From contig NZ_LMPC01000014.1 of NCBI RefSeq assembly GCF_001423745.1, positions 1 to 46,533 on the forward strand: DNA of 46,533 nucleotides. The letters run 5' to 3'. The notes beneath the pieces are model-generated. The model ran no database searches, was not told the origin of the DNA, and was given only the letters and a program-made list of their open reading frames with translations. Positions 1 through 7,947 of this stretch are shown here, in pieces. Within the stretch, counting starts at the first letter, position 1; every line of letters begins with the position of its first letter. Origin of the DNA: Arthrobacter sp. Leaf337 (GTDB lineage: Bacteria; Actinomycetota; Actinomycetes; Actinomycetales; Micrococcaceae). Made by a program: the position numbers and the translations under genes.

Positions 1-41
1 ACACGCTGGACCTCAGACAAAGAACTATATGCACGCATAAA

Positions 42-97
42 AACTGCTCCCCGGAAGTCGGAACTGAATTTCTCAGTCCAACTTCCGGGAAGCAGTT
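42..97. terminator. Imperfect long hairpin
   Basis: About 25-nt arms around TTTC pair with a few mismatches: AACTGCTCCCCGGAAGTC on the left against ACTTCCGGGAAGCAGTT on the right. There is no T-run. It sits beyond the 3' end of the minus-strand gene at 164-739 and may end that transcript or one entering from the left edge. The function is inferred from shape only. Confidence 0.4.
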
Positions 98-98
98 C

Positions 99-145
99 AA
101 GTGAGAGAGCGTCTCGTATAAAACAGCAGAAAGTGAGAGAGCGTC
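99..145. repeat. Paired intergenic 15-mer, locus 1
   Basis: Two identical direct copies of AAGTGAGAGAGCGTC lie at 99-113 and 131-145, with TATAAAACAGCAGA between them. The same 15-mer, in the same context (ATAAAGCGACGGAAAGTGAG), recurs at 25607-25621 beside inverted copies. Both loci abut the 3' end of a minus-strand gene. This is probably a dispersed non-coding repeat of the genus; a role in transcript ends is a guess. Confidence 0.6.
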
Positions 146-163
146 CAGTGGGCGCTGGGAGCC

Positions 164-739
164 CTACCGGCCGCCTCCGCCGATCACCCCGGCTTCCACG
201 GCCTTCGTGACGGCGTCCGCCTCGGCCTGGGTCAGCTTGCCGTCGGTGACGGCGGTGTCCAGCCTGGTTTTGAGGGCGGCTGCGCGTTCGGCCTGGCCGG
301 CCGCGCGGATTTCCTCCAGGGCTGCGGTGACCTTGGATTCCTCGACGCCGAGCGACTCCGCCAAGGACTTGGCCATCGCCGCGTCCATGGCGGAGCGGTC
401 CGGCTTGGTGCCTTCGGCAGGCGCCGTGCCGTCCGCCGCCGCGGTGGGCTTGTTGGCGTCCCGGAAGGACTGGATCGCTTCGGTCACCTTGGCTTCCTCG
501 ACGCCAAGCTTCGTGGCAAGGTCAGCTGCCAGCTGGCCGCGGTCCCCTCCCTTGTGGCCGCCCCGCTTCCCGCTGTCAGTGGCCGCGGAGCCGTCGGTGG
601 ACGCCGTGCTCTCCGCCGACGCCGTGGCGCTCGGCGTTGGGGTTTCGGCAGCCGACGCCATTCCTGTGACTCCCAGGCCGGCGCCGAGCGCCAATGCCCC
701 GGCCGTAAGGCCAAGGGTTATTCTCTTCGTGCGTGACAT
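164..739 (-). CDS. Small secreted protein with a duplicated helical module
   Basis: 191 aa. The start is the ATG at 739, preceded by AGGAG seven bases upstream; an upstream ATG at 799 has no such site. A Sec signal peptide covers residues 1-31 (basic MSRTKR, hydrophobic core, ASAAE cleavage region). A low-complexity Ser/Thr/Ala and Gly/Lys linker follows to about residue 68. Two similar alpha-helical units come next: LGVEEAKVTEAIQSFRDA near 78-95 and LGVEESKVTAALEEIRAA near 130-147. The C-terminus is a glycine tail. I do not recognise an enzyme; it looks like an exported helical protein of unknown role. It has no operon partner. Confidence 0.75.
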   Translation of the reverse strand: MSRTKRITLGLTAGALALGAGLGVTGMASAAETPTPSATASAESTASTDGSAATDSGKRGGHKGGDRGQLAADLATKLGVEEAKVTEAIQSFRDANKPTAAADGTAPAEGTKPDRSAMDAAMAKSLAESLGVEESKVTAALEEIRAAGQAERAAALKTRLDTAVTDGKLTQAEADAVTKAVEAGVIGGGGR

Positions 740-916
740 CTGATGTCTCCTCGATCCGCCGTGTGAACGGCTCTTTGGGGAAGAACGGCCGGTTTGCACC
801 GTCCTTCACTCAAAGATGCAGGGCCAACATAAGGCACCGCTGTTCGGATCCTGTCGGCATGCTGTGAATGCAGGCCTGTAGGTCAATCATCTGTCATGGC
901 TGCCAGAACGTGGGGG

Positions 917-1063
917 TCAGCCGTTTCTTTTCCAGCTCTTTGGCCACCGGACGTTCATCAGCAGCAGCCCCAGCAGGAGCGAGTCAACGGTCATGATTGC
1001 GGCCATGAGGTAGGCCCAGCCGATCATCATGGCTTGTTCACCGCCAACCTGCGGCGTGAACAC
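917..1063 (-). CDS. Possible 48-aa single-helix membrane protein or gene remnant
   Basis: A short frame from GTG 1063 (or ATG 1030) contains the hydrophobic stretch MAAIMTVDSLLLGLLLM followed by a basic tail, RWPKSWKRNG. That is a plausible transmembrane helix with a positive-inside end. No convincing ribosome site precedes either start, and the frame is closed just upstream, so it may be the 3' remnant of a longer gene. The rest of 740-1200 shows no other coding signal. Confidence 0.2.
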   Translation of the reverse strand: MFTPQVGGEQAMMIGWAYLMAAIMTVDSLLLGLLLMNVRWPKSWKRNG

Positions 1064-1200
1064 TTGGCGGGCATCGATGATCGCATATCAATCTCCTGAC
1101 GTGGATCCCCCCAGTCAATCGATAGTCCACCAAGTGTGGCACGGCCGCGGCCCGGACGGAACGGCCCGAACTACTTGAATCCGGCCCTTGTAATACACCG

Positions 1201-1239
1201 AAAAGCGCGCGGAATACTCGTTAGATAATCGCCGCGCGC
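1201..1239 (-). terminator. Terminator of the hxlB-hxlA operon, overlapping the hxlA stop
   Basis: Read on the minus strand, GCGCGCGG (1239-1232) pairs with CCGCGCGC (1212-1205) and is followed by TTTT. The hxlA stop codon lies in the loop, so the left arm is coding sequence. This is a normal intrinsic terminator shape. Confidence 0.65.
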
Positions 1240-1844
1240 AGCTGCTTGGCGGCGAGCGCGGGATCGTCCGCGCTGTAGATGGAACCGCCGACGACGGCGA
1301 CATCGGCACCCGCGCGCTGCACGGCGTTGATGGTGGAGAGGTTCACGCCTCCGGCCACGGAGAACGGCACGCGTGCTTCCTCCCCGGCGCTCAGGAGGAC
1401 GTCGAGGTTGTAGCCCGGCTTGGCCTGCTCGTCGAGGCCTGCGTGGAACTCGATGAACTTGGCTCCCAGGGCGCGGGCCTCCTTGGCGCGGGTTACTTTG
1501 TCCGCAACGCCGATCAGGTCAACAACAATGCCCTTGTTGTGGGCCTTCGCTGCCTTGACGGCGCCGGCGATGGTGGAATCGTCGGCGCCGCCGAGGACGG
1601 ACACCAGGTCCGCACCGGCGCTGAAGGCGATCTCGGCCTCCAGCTCGCCGGCGTCCATGGTCTTCAGGTCCGCGAACACGGTCTTGTCCGGGTGGGCGGT
1701 CTTGATGGCGGTCACCGCTGACAAGCCGGCGTTCTTCACCAGCGGGGTGCCCAGCTCGATGATGTCGACGTATTCGGCAACCTTGCCGGCGAGTTCGAGG
1801 GCGGCTTCGACGGTCAGGACGTCCATGGCGACTTGCAGTTTCAT
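1221..1844 (-). CDS. hxlA: 3-hexulose-6-phosphate synthase
   Basis: 207 aa, the usual length of the single-domain enzyme. It condenses formaldehyde with ribulose 5-phosphate to give D-arabino-3-hexulose 6-phosphate in the cytosol, the fixing step of the ribulose monophosphate pathway. The protein is a (beta/alpha)8 barrel of the orotidine-monophosphate-decarboxylase superfamily. The family motif D-x-K-x-x-D is present as FADLKTMD (D59, K61, D64), and the C-terminal phosphate loop is VAGGVNLSTI...VVGGSIY. The start is ATG 1844 with AAGGA nine bases upstream; longer readings to 1922 lack a site. It follows hxlB by 50 nt and is the last gene before a terminator. Ribulose-phosphate or KGPDC-type relatives are the alternative, but the hxlB neighbour makes HPS firm. 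Confidence 0.93.
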   Translation of the reverse strand: MKLQVAMDVLTVEAALELAGKVAEYVDIIELGTPLVKNAGLSAVTAIKTAHPDKTVFADLKTMDAGELEAEIAFSAGADLVSVLGGADDSTIAGAVKAAKAHNKGIVVDLIGVADKVTRAKEARALGAKFIEFHAGLDEQAKPGYNLDVLLSAGEEARVPFSVAGGVNLSTINAVQRAGADVAVVGGSIYSADDPALAAKQLRAAII

Positions 1845-1894
1845 GTGTTTATTCCTTGCTTGTTGAGGGGTTTGGTTGACTTGGTTCGGTGCGG

Positions 1895-2524
1895 CTATTC
1901 GAGGTTTGCGTGGCGAAGCCACAGATCTTCCGGTGCGATGGCTTCTTCATCCCAGAGGATTTGGAACACCGCTTCCGTGGTGGTGAACAGCACCTGTTCG
2001 AAGAGGCTGCCCGAATACTGCCGGGACACAGCAGAACCGTGGTCCGTCTTTTGGGCGGCCGGAATTACGACGACGGCAGAGGCCGCCTCCGCGAGCGGAG
2101 AACCCGGGTTGGTGGTGTAGACGGCCACCCGCGCACCCTGGGCAGCTGCGGTCTGTGCGGCTTTCACGACACTGGACGTAGTGCCTGAGCCGGAGGCGGC
2201 GAGCAGCACGTCTCCCGCGCTGATGGCGGGGGCCGTGGTCTCACCCACCACATGAACTGCCCGCCCCAGGTGCATGAGCCTCATGGCGGCCATTTTCAGG
2301 ACCAGCCCGCTGCGGCCGGCGCCGGTGACGAAGATCCTGTCAGCCAGCCGGAGCTCCGTGACGAGCGCCGCCACCTGGGCCGGGTCCACGCGGTTGAACA
2401 CCTCGCTGATTTCGCGTTGGACAAGATCCCGATTGCGGCCAAAGGCCCGGGACGTATCGGCCAAGGACGTGTCGGCCAGACTCGCGTTGGCCAGGGCCGG
2501 GTCGGTTGCTGCGATGACGCTCAT
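1895..2524 (-). CDS. hxlB: 6-phospho-3-hexuloisomerase
   Basis: 209 aa. It isomerises hexulose 6-phosphate to fructose 6-phosphate, the second ribulose monophosphate step. A single SIS (sugar isomerase) domain is clear: IFVTGAGRSG near 65-74, the phosphate-binding serine run ASGSGTTSSVV near 109-119, and the HGSAVSRQYSGSLFEQ segment typical of PHI near 162-177. The N-terminus carries a short tandem repeat, SLADTSLADTS, from a 15-nt DNA duplication. The start ATG 2524 has an excellent GGAGGA site. hxlB comes first and hxlA second in the operon, and the pair is transcribed away from the regulator at 2661. It probably serves the formaldehyde made by the betaine demethylase further right. Confidence 0.93.
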   Translation of the reverse strand: MSVIAATDPALANASLADTSLADTSRAFGRNRDLVQREISEVFNRVDPAQVAALVTELRLADRIFVTGAGRSGLVLKMAAMRLMHLGRAVHVVGETTAPAISAGDVLLAASGSGTTSSVVKAAQTAAAQGARVAVYTTNPGSPLAEAASAVVVIPAAQKTDHGSAVSRQYSGSLFEQVLFTTTEAVFQILWDEEAIAPEDLWLRHANLE

Positions 2525-2611
2525 CAGTTGGTTCCTCCTTCACGAAAGTTGCTACCCCTTCATCCTCGCCCGCCTGTCGGGCGGGTCCAACGCCATGATC
2601 GGACAGTCCTG

Positions 2612-2629
2612 CCTACCCAAAGGGATAGG
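2612..2629. promoter_or_regulatory. Imperfect palindrome between hxlB and its regulator
   Basis: CCTACCC-AAA-GGGATAGG is an inverted repeat with one bulged base, 31 bases before the GTG of the LuxR-type gene and about 90 bases before hxlB. A second one, CCCGCC-TGTCG-GGCGGG, lies at 2569-2585. LuxR/NarL-type proteins bind such dyads as dimers, so either could be the operator. This rests on position and symmetry only. Confidence 0.3.
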
Positions 2630-2660
2630 CATGCTCTGAAAGAGTCCGTAAACTGGGCGG

Positions 2661-3947
2661 GTGGATGCCCCCGATATCGCCCTGCTCGAGGCTGTTGCCG
2701 CCCTGTCCACTGCTCCGCTGGCCGGCATCGCCCAGCGGCTGCGGGAGGCCACCCTGCCGTACCTGGGCTGCAGCGCCCTGGTTATCTTCACCGAGGACTG
2801 CACGGGCCGGCCGCAGAAGAAAGCCGGCGACGAGTCGATCATCAGCCGTGTGTCCATCGCCGAACTCGACCACATCCGGACGTCGCTTGCAGGCGAGTCA
2901 GGCACGGGCGATGCGTGGCAGGGGGAAGCCGTGCTCGGCGGCGCGGTGCGCCCGGTCCTTGCCTTGTCTTCACCGAGCAGTGCCCTGCTGGTCCTCGCCG
3001 ATCCACAGCATCCTGCAGACACGGCGGACCCCGCCGCACGCGAAGCGGCAGGGCGCATGCTCCGCTACTTCTGGGCGATGGCGTCCGAGCGGATCCGGGA
3101 AAAGGTGGCCGACGCACCGCCGTCGTACTTGATCGAATCCCGAGCCGCTTCCGCCGAACGGGTCAGGGTGACTGCGGAGCTGGTGGACCACCACTCCACC
3201 ACCCTCGAGACGCTCCTCGCGGCGCTGCGGTCGCCCGCGCTGAGCGCCGACGCAGCGCGGAGGTCCGCCACCGACGTCGCCGCCAAGGCGCTCGTGGGAC
3301 TCCGCACACTGAACGACCGCACCACCGACCTCGTGGAAGAACCCGTCGCCACCGCGTTCCAGCGACTCCGTGAGGACCTGAAACCGCTGATGAACTTCAG
3401 CGGCATCGACGTCCAGTTCATCGAGCCTCCCGTCAACGGCCGCGCCTTACCTGGCGAGGTTGCCCATGCGGCCCGGGCGATCGTCCGCGGGCTGGTGCTT
3501 GCCATGGTGGACCAGCAGGGAGTCCGACGGATCCGGACGCAGTGGGACTGCGACGGCGAGAACCTCCTGGTCAATGTCCGCGACGACGGTCCCGGCGAAC
3601 TGTCCACGGACGCACCGAACCTGGCCCGCCTCGCCCAGCGCGTCGAAGCCCTGAACGGGAGCATGTCGGTGGATGTGATGCCCGGCTGGGGCGCCGACGT
3701 CGCCATCTCACTCCCCCTTGATCCCCCGGCCCGCACCCTGCCCGACGTCACCGACTGGAAGCTCGGGGAGCGCGAACTCGAGGTGCTCCAACTGCTGGCA
3801 GCCGGCCAGCGGAACCGGGCCATCGCCGCGAAGCTGCACATCAGCGAGAACACCGTGAAGTTCCATCTCCGCAACATCTACCGGAAGGTGGGCGCGTCCT
3901 CCCGCACGGAGGCGATCGCGATGGCGCACAGCAACGGCCTGCGTTAG
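2661..3947 (+). CDS. Kinase-like ATPase / LuxR-type transcriptional regulator fusion
   Basis: 428 aa from a GTG start. Residues about 10-150 form a GAF-like sensor region. Residues 166-178 (ERVRVTAELVDHH) resemble the phospho-acceptor helix of NarX/DegS-type kinases (HisKA_3), but the usual His position is Val and the histidines are shifted. Residues about 260-353 resemble a HATPase_c domain (VRDDGPG near 306-312, WGADVAISLPL near 343-353). Residues 368-428 are a clear LuxR/NarL helix-turn-helix (GERELEVLQLLAAGQRNRAIA, SENTVKFHLRNIYRKVG). No receiver domain is present, so the kinase-like part seems joined directly to the DNA-binding part. It is divergent from hxlBA and probably controls it. 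The ligand, perhaps formaldehyde or a sugar phosphate, is unknown. Confidence 0.8.
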   Translation: MDAPDIALLEAVAALSTAPLAGIAQRLREATLPYLGCSALVIFTEDCTGRPQKKAGDESIISRVSIAELDHIRTSLAGESGTGDAWQGEAVLGGAVRPVLALSSPSSALLVLADPQHPADTADPAAREAAGRMLRYFWAMASERIREKVADAPPSYLIESRAASAERVRVTAELVDHHSTTLETLLAALRSPALSADAARRSATDVAAKALVGLRTLNDRTTDLVEEPVATAFQRLREDLKPLMNFSGIDVQFIEPPVNGRALPGEVAHAARAIVRGLVLAMVDQQGVRRIRTQWDCDGENLLVNVRDDGPGELSTDAPNLARLAQRVEALNGSMSVDVMPGWGADVAISLPLDPPARTLPDVTDWKLGERELEVLQLLAAGQRNRAIAAKLHISENTVKFHLRNIYRKVGASSRTEAIAMAHSNGLR

Positions 3948-3995
3948 GCCAGGACCGCACAACAGGATCGAAATCGGCAGATAGGACTCCGCACA

Positions 3996-4568
3996 ATGGC
4001 AATCGAGGTTCGTCCGGCGACCCGGTTCGAGGACGTAAGGACGATGGTGGGGCCCAAACGGCCCGACGCGACCGTGTGCTGGTGCCTGAGCTACCGCATC
4101 CCCTCCAAACAGAACCTGGAGTTGCGCGGCCCGGAACGCGGAGAATTCGTGAGGGAACTGGTCCGGCAGGAACCGCCTCCCGGGGTGCTCGCGTACGACG
4201 GCGACGAGGTAGTGGGCTGGGCCGCTGTCCATCCGCGCGCCGACACCAGCTTCGCCCGCAATCGCAAGATCCCCCATGTTGACGACCTTGATGTGTGGTC
4301 GGTGTGGTGCATCCGGGTGCGGCCCGGGCACCGCGGCAAGGGAATCTCGCATCACCTGCTGCAGGGTGCCATCGACTTCGCCCGCAGCCACGGCGCGCAG
4401 GCCATCGAAGGCTATCCCGTCGATAACCAGGGCAGGAAGGTTGACCTCACCATGGCCTACGTCGGTACGCGCAAGCTCTTCGAAGGGGCCGGCTTCACCA
4501 AGGCCGCAGACACCGAGTCCGTGGTCAACGGCTTTCCCCGCGTGCTGATGCGGCTGGACCTGGACTGA
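3996..4568 (+). CDS. GNAT family N-acetyltransferase
   Basis: 190 aa. It is predicted to move an acetyl group from acetyl-CoA to an unknown amine. The acetyl-CoA loop is visible as IRVRPGHRGKG (about residues 106-116), followed by the helix ISHHLLQGAIDFA and the strand GAQAIEGYPVD. The C-terminal YVGTRKLFEGAGF matches the family's last motif. The start is ATG 3996 with a weak AGGA 11 bases ahead. It lies 48 nt after the LuxR-type gene in the same direction and may be cotranscribed. Nothing points to its substrate. Confidence 0.8.
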   Translation: MAIEVRPATRFEDVRTMVGPKRPDATVCWCLSYRIPSKQNLELRGPERGEFVRELVRQEPPPGVLAYDGDEVVGWAAVHPRADTSFARNRKIPHVDDLDVWSVWCIRVRPGHRGKGISHHLLQGAIDFARSHGAQAIEGYPVDNQGRKVDLTMAYVGTRKLFEGAGFTKAADTESVVNGFPRVLMRLDLD

Positions 4569-4706
4569 TGTCCACGCGCTTAACGCAATGCCTGCTCCCG
4601 CACACCCCACGGCATAGGATCGAAAGTGTGCAACTAACCGAGAGGTCGCTTTAGGCGGCCTTGTGGCGGGTAAGCAAGCCGCAGAAACTACTTGAGAGTA
4701 TGGATC

Positions 4707-5516
4707 ATGGCTTCGAAGAACGACCCCGAATCCGACGTCGACGCGGAGTCGGGCCAGCACGGCGGCGTCCAGTCGGTGGACCGGGCCCTTGCGGTTTTGG
4801 AGATCCTGGCCCGGGACGGCCATGCCGGCGTGAGCGAAATCGCCGAGGAGATGGGCATCCACAAGTCCACCGTCTCCCGGCTGATGGGTTCACTGGTGGC
4901 CAGGGAGATGGTCCACCAGAACAGCGAACGGGGCAAGTACCAGCTGGGCTTCGGCATCCTCAGGCTGGCCAGTTCCATTCCCGGGCGGCTCAGCCTGGTC
5001 CGGGAGGCCCGGCCGGTGCTGGAAAGCCTGGCCGAGGAATTCAAGGAGACGGTGAACCTGGCCGTCCTGCGCTCAAACTACGCCGTCAACGTGGACCAGG
5101 CGATGGGCCCCTCCACGCTCGCCACGTACGACTGGGTGGGCAGCCTGACCCCGCTCCACGCGACGTCGAGCGGGAAAGTGCTGCTCGCAGCGCTGTCTGC
5201 GGACGAACGCGACCGCATCCTGAAGGAGACCGGCCTGCCGGCCCGCACGCCCCGGACCATCACCAACCGGAAGGAGCTGGAAACCCAGCTCCTTGACGTC
5301 GCCCGCGACGGCTACGGCGTGGTCCGCGAAGAGTTCGAAATCGGCCTCAACTCGATGTCCGTGCCGGTGTACAACCATGTGGGTGTTGTGATCGGGGCCG
5401 TGAGCATCTCCGGGCCGGCATTCCGTTTTGATCCGGAAACGGCACCCGGGCTCCTCGCGGAGCTGAAGCAGGCAGGGCTGCAGATCAGCGCAAGAATGGG
5501 CTATACCCGCCGCTAA
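4707..5516 (+). CDS. IclR family transcriptional regulator
   Basis: 269 aa. The N-terminal winged helix-turn-helix (about residues 15-80: VSEIAEEMGIHKSTVSRLMGSL) is followed by the IclR effector-binding domain (about 85-265) with the usual LHATSSGKVLLA and GYGVVREEFEIGLNSMSVPV segments. I chose the ATG at 4707; a TTG at 4692 would add five residues. It is unpaired here: the upstream 138 nt hold no gene and the next gene is convergent. It may regulate the betaine genes on the far side of the LysR gene, as IclR proteins often control small-molecule catabolism, but no binding site was recognised. Confidence 0.88.
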   Translation: MASKNDPESDVDAESGQHGGVQSVDRALAVLEILARDGHAGVSEIAEEMGIHKSTVSRLMGSLVAREMVHQNSERGKYQLGFGILRLASSIPGRLSLVREARPVLESLAEEFKETVNLAVLRSNYAVNVDQAMGPSTLATYDWVGSLTPLHATSSGKVLLAALSADERDRILKETGLPARTPRTITNRKELETQLLDVARDGYGVVREEFEIGLNSMSVPVYNHVGVVIGAVSISGPAFRFDPETAPGLLAELKQAGLQISARMGYTRR

Positions 5517-5551
5517 GGCATCAGGTCCAGGACGCCCCACGCCGGCAGCGT

Positions 5552-6484
5552 TCAGAGGTCCTCGTTGAGCCGGTCGGTGAGAATCCGGTTGGCGTTGAAC
5601 TGCAGGATGCCGAGCGACTCCTGGATCAGGGGTGAGGCGATGCTGCCCCTGCGCACCGCTGCGACGATGCGGCGCGTGGGTTTCGTCTGACCGGTGATGC
5701 GTAACCGAACCACGTTTTCGGCACCATGCAAAGGCGCCAGCCGGGGCAGCAGGCCGACGCCCAGCCCCGCTCCCACGAACGCGATGTGGGTTTCCCATTC
5801 AACGGCTTCATGGGCAATCCGCGGCGTCACCCCGACTGCCGTGAATGCCGCGGTGAAGAGGGAATGGTACGTGGAACCGGCGGCCTCCGTAATCCAGGGT
5901 TCCGATGCCAGCTCTTCAAGCGTCGCTGTTTGGCGTGATGCCAGCGGATGGTCACCGGGAATGATCACGTCCAGTGGATCGTCGAGCAGAACTCTCTGCT
6001 CGAAGCGCGGATCGTCCTCACCATAACTGTCGGACTGCATGGCGACGATGACTGCAAGGTCGATTCGTTCCGCAATCAACAAGTCGAAGCAGCGGGCCGG
6101 TTCAGCTTCAAGAACCTGCACCTCCAGCAGGGGGCGTGTTGAGCGCAGGGTGGCGGCCAGCGGCGCGAGCAACTGGGCGGCTGCAGATGAGAATCCGCCG
6201 AGGCCAAAGTGGGACTGCACCTGGTCGCCAGCCTCCATGGCTGCGGCGCGCAGGTTCTCCCATTGGGCAATGAGGGGATCCGAGCCCGCCACCAGAAAGC
6301 GTCCCGTGGCGGTAAGCCGCAGGCCCCGGCCGTCTTTCGTCAGCAGCTGCATTCCAAGCACGCGCTGGAGCTCCCGCAATTGCGCGGAGACGGCAGAGGG
6401 AGAATAGCCCGTTAGCTCCGCGGTCGCGCCTATGGTGCCGCACCGGGCGAACACGCGGAGTGTGATAAGCCTCGGGTCGATCAT
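5552..6484 (-). CDS. LysR family transcriptional regulator, probably of the betaine demethylase genes
   Basis: 310 aa from ATG 6484 (MIDPRLITLRVF, the typical LysR opening); an ATG at 6511 is possible. The N-terminal helix-turn-helix (residues about 16-40, GTIGATAELTGYSPSAVSAQL) precedes a periplasmic-binding-protein-like effector domain (about 90-300). It is divergent from gbcA with 158 nt between the starts, the classic arrangement of a LysR activator and its target. The co-inducer is unknown; betaine or dimethylglycine would fit. Confidence 0.88.
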   Translation of the reverse strand: MIDPRLITLRVFARCGTIGATAELTGYSPSAVSAQLRELQRVLGMQLLTKDGRGLRLTATGRFLVAGSDPLIAQWENLRAAAMEAGDQVQSHFGLGGFSSAAAQLLAPLAATLRSTRPLLEVQVLEAEPARCFDLLIAERIDLAVIVAMQSDSYGEDDPRFEQRVLLDDPLDVIIPGDHPLASRQTATLEELASEPWITEAAGSTYHSLFTAAFTAVGVTPRIAHEAVEWETHIAFVGAGLGVGLLPRLAPLHGAENVVRLRITGQTKPTRRIVAAVRRGSIASPLIQESLGILQFNANRILTDRLNEDL

Positions 6485-6544
6485 GCATCCATTCTGCATG
6501 GTTATATTCAAAATCTTGCGCTTTTATTGCAGATGACGTGACTC

Positions 6545-6557
6545 TAATCTCAGATTA
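6545..6557. promoter_or_regulatory. Candidate LysR operator upstream of gbcA
   Basis: TAATCT-C-AGATTA is a perfect 13-bp dyad in an unusually AT-rich stretch between the divergent LysR gene and gbcA. It is about 86 bases before the chosen gbcA start. It has the T-N11-A form of LysR boxes. No clear -35/-10 pair was found. Confidence 0.4.
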
Positions 6558-6642
6558 CAAGTTCTTCGACCACGCCGTTAGCACCCGTGCACCCGTGATC
6601 AACACGCAACACCCACTACCCATGCCTCCCGGGAGGAAACCC

Positions 6643-7947
6643 ATGACTGCTTCAGTAAACGTGCCCCTCAATTCACGCGGAAAACTCGCTGCATCATTGC
6701 CTGCCGAGCAGCTGGCAGAAATTACCGCGTTGTTTGAGTTCCGGCGCACCGGATACTCCCTCGATGCCCCCTTCTACACCGATCCTTCGATCTTCAAGAT
6801 CGACATGGAGGCAATTTTTGGCCAGCACTGGATCTTTGCCGCAAGCACCGCCGAACTGCCGGAGCCGGGCGACTACGTAACCGTCGACTACGGGCCCTAC
6901 TCCCTGATAGTGCTGCGCAACGACGACGGAGCCGTGAACGTCCTGCACAACGTATGCCGCCACCGCGGCGCCCGCGTTCTCACCGAAGCGGCCGGCTCAA
7001 CTGGAAACCTGGTCTGCGGCTACCACTCCTGGACCTACTCCCCGGAGGGCAACTTGATCCATGCCTCCGCGCCGGGTGAAACGAAGTTCGACAAGAGCTG
7101 CTTCGGCCTCAAGCGCGCCCAGGGCCGCGAGGTCGCCGGACTTATCTTCGTCTGCATTGCGGATGAGCCGCCGACGGACTTCGACGAAACCGCAAAGATT
7201 TTTGAACCCTACCTGGCGCCCCACGATCTCTCGAAGACAAAAATCGCCTACCAGCAGAACATCATCGAAGAGGGCAACTGGAAGCTCGTCATGGAGAACA
7301 ACCGTGAGTGCTACCACTGCGACGGCCACCCGGAGCTCGCCTGCTCCCTCTTCCCCACCTGGGGTCTGACGGAGGGCCTGATCCCGCCCCATCTTGAGGA
7401 AGTGTGGAACCGGAACAAGGAGGCCCAGTCCTCCCTCGAGGAGCGGTGCCGCCGCTACGGCCTTCCCTACGAGGTGGTCGAGCAGCTTGACACGCGCATC
7501 GCCGGAATCCGCATCTCCCGGGAATCACTCGATGGAGAGGGCGAATCGTTCTCTGCCGACGGTCGGAGGCTTTCAAAGAAGCTCCTCGGTGACTTGCGCG
7601 ACTTCCGCCTTGGCCGCTGCTCGATGCACCTGCAGCCCAACAGCTGGTTCCATTTCCTCGGCGACCATGTCATCACATTCGGCGTCTTCCCCATCAACGA
7701 ACACCAGAGCCTGGTACGCACCACTTGGCTTGTGGCTGACGACGCCGTGGAAGGTGTCGACTACGACCTCGAGAAGCTCACCTACACCTGGAAGCAGACG
7801 AACCTGCAGGACAAGGCGTTCGTGGAGCTGTGCCAGCAGGGTGCCGGCAGTCCCGCCTACGAGCCCGGTCCCTACATGAAGAGCGAATACCAGGTCGAGG
7901 CATTCATCAACTGGTACGTGCAGCGCGTGCAGGAGCACTTGGCGTGA
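6643..7947 (+). CDS. gbcA: Rieske non-heme iron oxygenase, glycine betaine demethylase oxygenase subunit
   Basis: 434 aa. Proteins of this type (GbcA of Pseudomonas) use O2 and electrons from GbcB to remove one N-methyl of glycine betaine as formaldehyde, leaving dimethylglycine. The Rieske [2Fe-2S] ligands are Cys105-x-His107 and Cys125-x2-His128 (CRHRGA...VCGYHSW). The mononuclear iron site is in NNRECYHCDGHPEL (His225, His229). I start at ATG 6643 because GGGAGGAAACCC precedes it; the frame is open to 6538 but without a site. gbcB overlaps by four bases. The BCCT carrier and dimethylglycine oxidase downstream support betaine as substrate. Stachydrine or another quaternary amine is the alternative. 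Confidence 0.88.
   Translation: MTASVNVPLNSRGKLAASLPAEQLAEITALFEFRRTGYSLDAPFYTDPSIFKIDMEAIFGQHWIFAASTAELPEPGDYVTVDYGPYSLIVLRNDDGAVNVLHNVCRHRGARVLTEAAGSTGNLVCGYHSWTYSPEGNLIHASAPGETKFDKSCFGLKRAQGREVAGLIFVCIADEPPTDFDETAKIFEPYLAPHDLSKTKIAYQQNIIEEGNWKLVMENNRECYHCDGHPELACSLFPTWGLTEGLIPPHLEEVWNRNKEAQSSLEERCRRYGLPYEVVEQLDTRIAGIRISRESLDGEGESFSADGRRLSKKLLGDLRDFRLGRCSMHLQPNSWFHFLGDHVITFGVFPINEHQSLVRTTWLVADDAVEGVDYDLEKLTYTWKQTNLQDKAFVELCQQGAGSPAYEPGPYMKSEYQVEAFINWYVQRVQEHLA

Noticed and set aside
740..1200. Plus-strand frame at 896-1099
   Set aside because: Composition is unlike a protein and there is no ribosome site; the opposite strand gives a better hydrophobic peptide, itself only weakly supported.
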